A DNA stretch of 5,577 nucleotides from UBA668 sp966112835 (GTDB taxonomy: Bacteria > Actinomycetota > Acidimicrobiia > Acidimicrobiales > Ilumatobacteraceae). Location: assembly GCA_966112835.1 (NCBI GenBank), contig CBHWEI010000263.1, positions 1 through 5,577 on the forward strand. The letters are read 5' to 3'. The position numbers were made by a program, and so were the translations under genes. Numbering within the stretch: position 1 is the first letter of the stretch; every line of letters begins with the position of its first letter. The notes under the pieces were generated by a model. That model did no database searches. It had not been told where the DNA came from and saw only the letters and a list, made by a program, of their open reading frames with translations. Positions 5,417 to 5,577 of the stretch are shown piece by piece.

Positions 5417-5577
5417 GTGGCCGCAAAGATGTACTACGAGGCGGACTGCGATCCGTCGATCATTCGGGCCCGCAAGGTCGCCATCATCGGCTACGGCTCG
5501 CAGGGTCACGCGCATGCGCTGAACCTGAAGGAGTCGGGCGTGCAGGTCGTCGTCGGCCTGCGCGAGGGCAGCAAGTC
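5417..5577 (+). CDS. ilvC: ketol-acid reductoisomerase, N-terminal part, cut by window end
   Basis: From GTG 5417 the frame stays open to the window end (53 full codons). It begins VAAKMYYEADCDPS and continues RKVAIIGYGSQGHAHALNL, the N-terminal Rossmann signature of ketol-acid reductoisomerase (GYGSQG at 25-30). VVVGLREGSKS follows, leading into the cofactor-specificity loop. The enzyme uses NAD(P)H and Mg to isomerise and reduce acetolactate or acetohydroxybutyrate, the step after IlvB/IlvN. Only 2 bp separate it from the ilvN stop, so it belongs to the same operon. An ATG at 5429 (MYYEADCD) matches the start of several actinobacterial homologues and is the main alternative; the Shine-Dalgarno spacing favours GTG. 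Most of the protein lies beyond the window. Confidence 0.95.
   Translation, partial: MAAKMYYEADCDPSIIRARKVAIIGYGSQGHAHALNLKESGVQVVVGLREGSK

Overview
The window is very GC-rich, and its longer genes end most codons in G or C. It holds six supportable protein-coding genes plus a short leader peptide. The ilvB-ilvN-ilvC order with a translated leader and terminator upstream, frequent near-leaderless starts and a LysR-type regulator point to a high-GC actinobacterium. The unusually long inositol-phosphate synthase and the details of the acetolactate synthase would fit a deep lineage such as Acidimicrobiia. That placement is an inference, not a read-out.

Layout. Positions 1-1274 (minus strand) carry most of a myo-inositol-phosphate synthase gene that runs off the left edge. 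A 26-bp gap separates it from a divergent LysR-family regulator (1301-2233), so each gene's promoter must overlap the other gene. Positions 2234-2956 are low in coding content: an imperfect 30-bp-period tandem repeat that folds into a perfect 14-bp hairpin behind the regulator; a pair of TGACGTCA boxes in a 12-bp inverted repeat; one small Cys-rich, possibly zinc-binding ORF (2521-2718) with a 15-bp direct repeat before it and at its end; and several palindromes. I see nothing in 2341-2408.

Positions 2957-3072 form an apparent branched-chain amino acid attenuator: a 17-codon leader peptide ending Leu-Val-Val-Ile-Leu-Val, a hairpin starting at its stop codon, and a terminator hairpin with a T-run. 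After it come ilvB (3127-4875), ilvN (4872-5414, overlapping by ATGA) and the start of ilvC (5417 to the window end, 2 bp after ilvN).

How they work together. IlvB and IlvN form acetolactate synthase and IlvC performs the next step, so the right half is the valine/isoleucine/leucine operon. It is probably controlled by ribosome stalling on the leader peptide and by valine acting on the IlvN ACT domain. The left half is a separate unit making inositol phosphate from glucose 6-phosphate, probably controlled by the adjacent LysR protein. The best candidate for something undescribed is the small Cys-rich ORF and its repeat-rich setting; the clearest regulatory finding is the ilv attenuator with a probably leaderless leader peptide.
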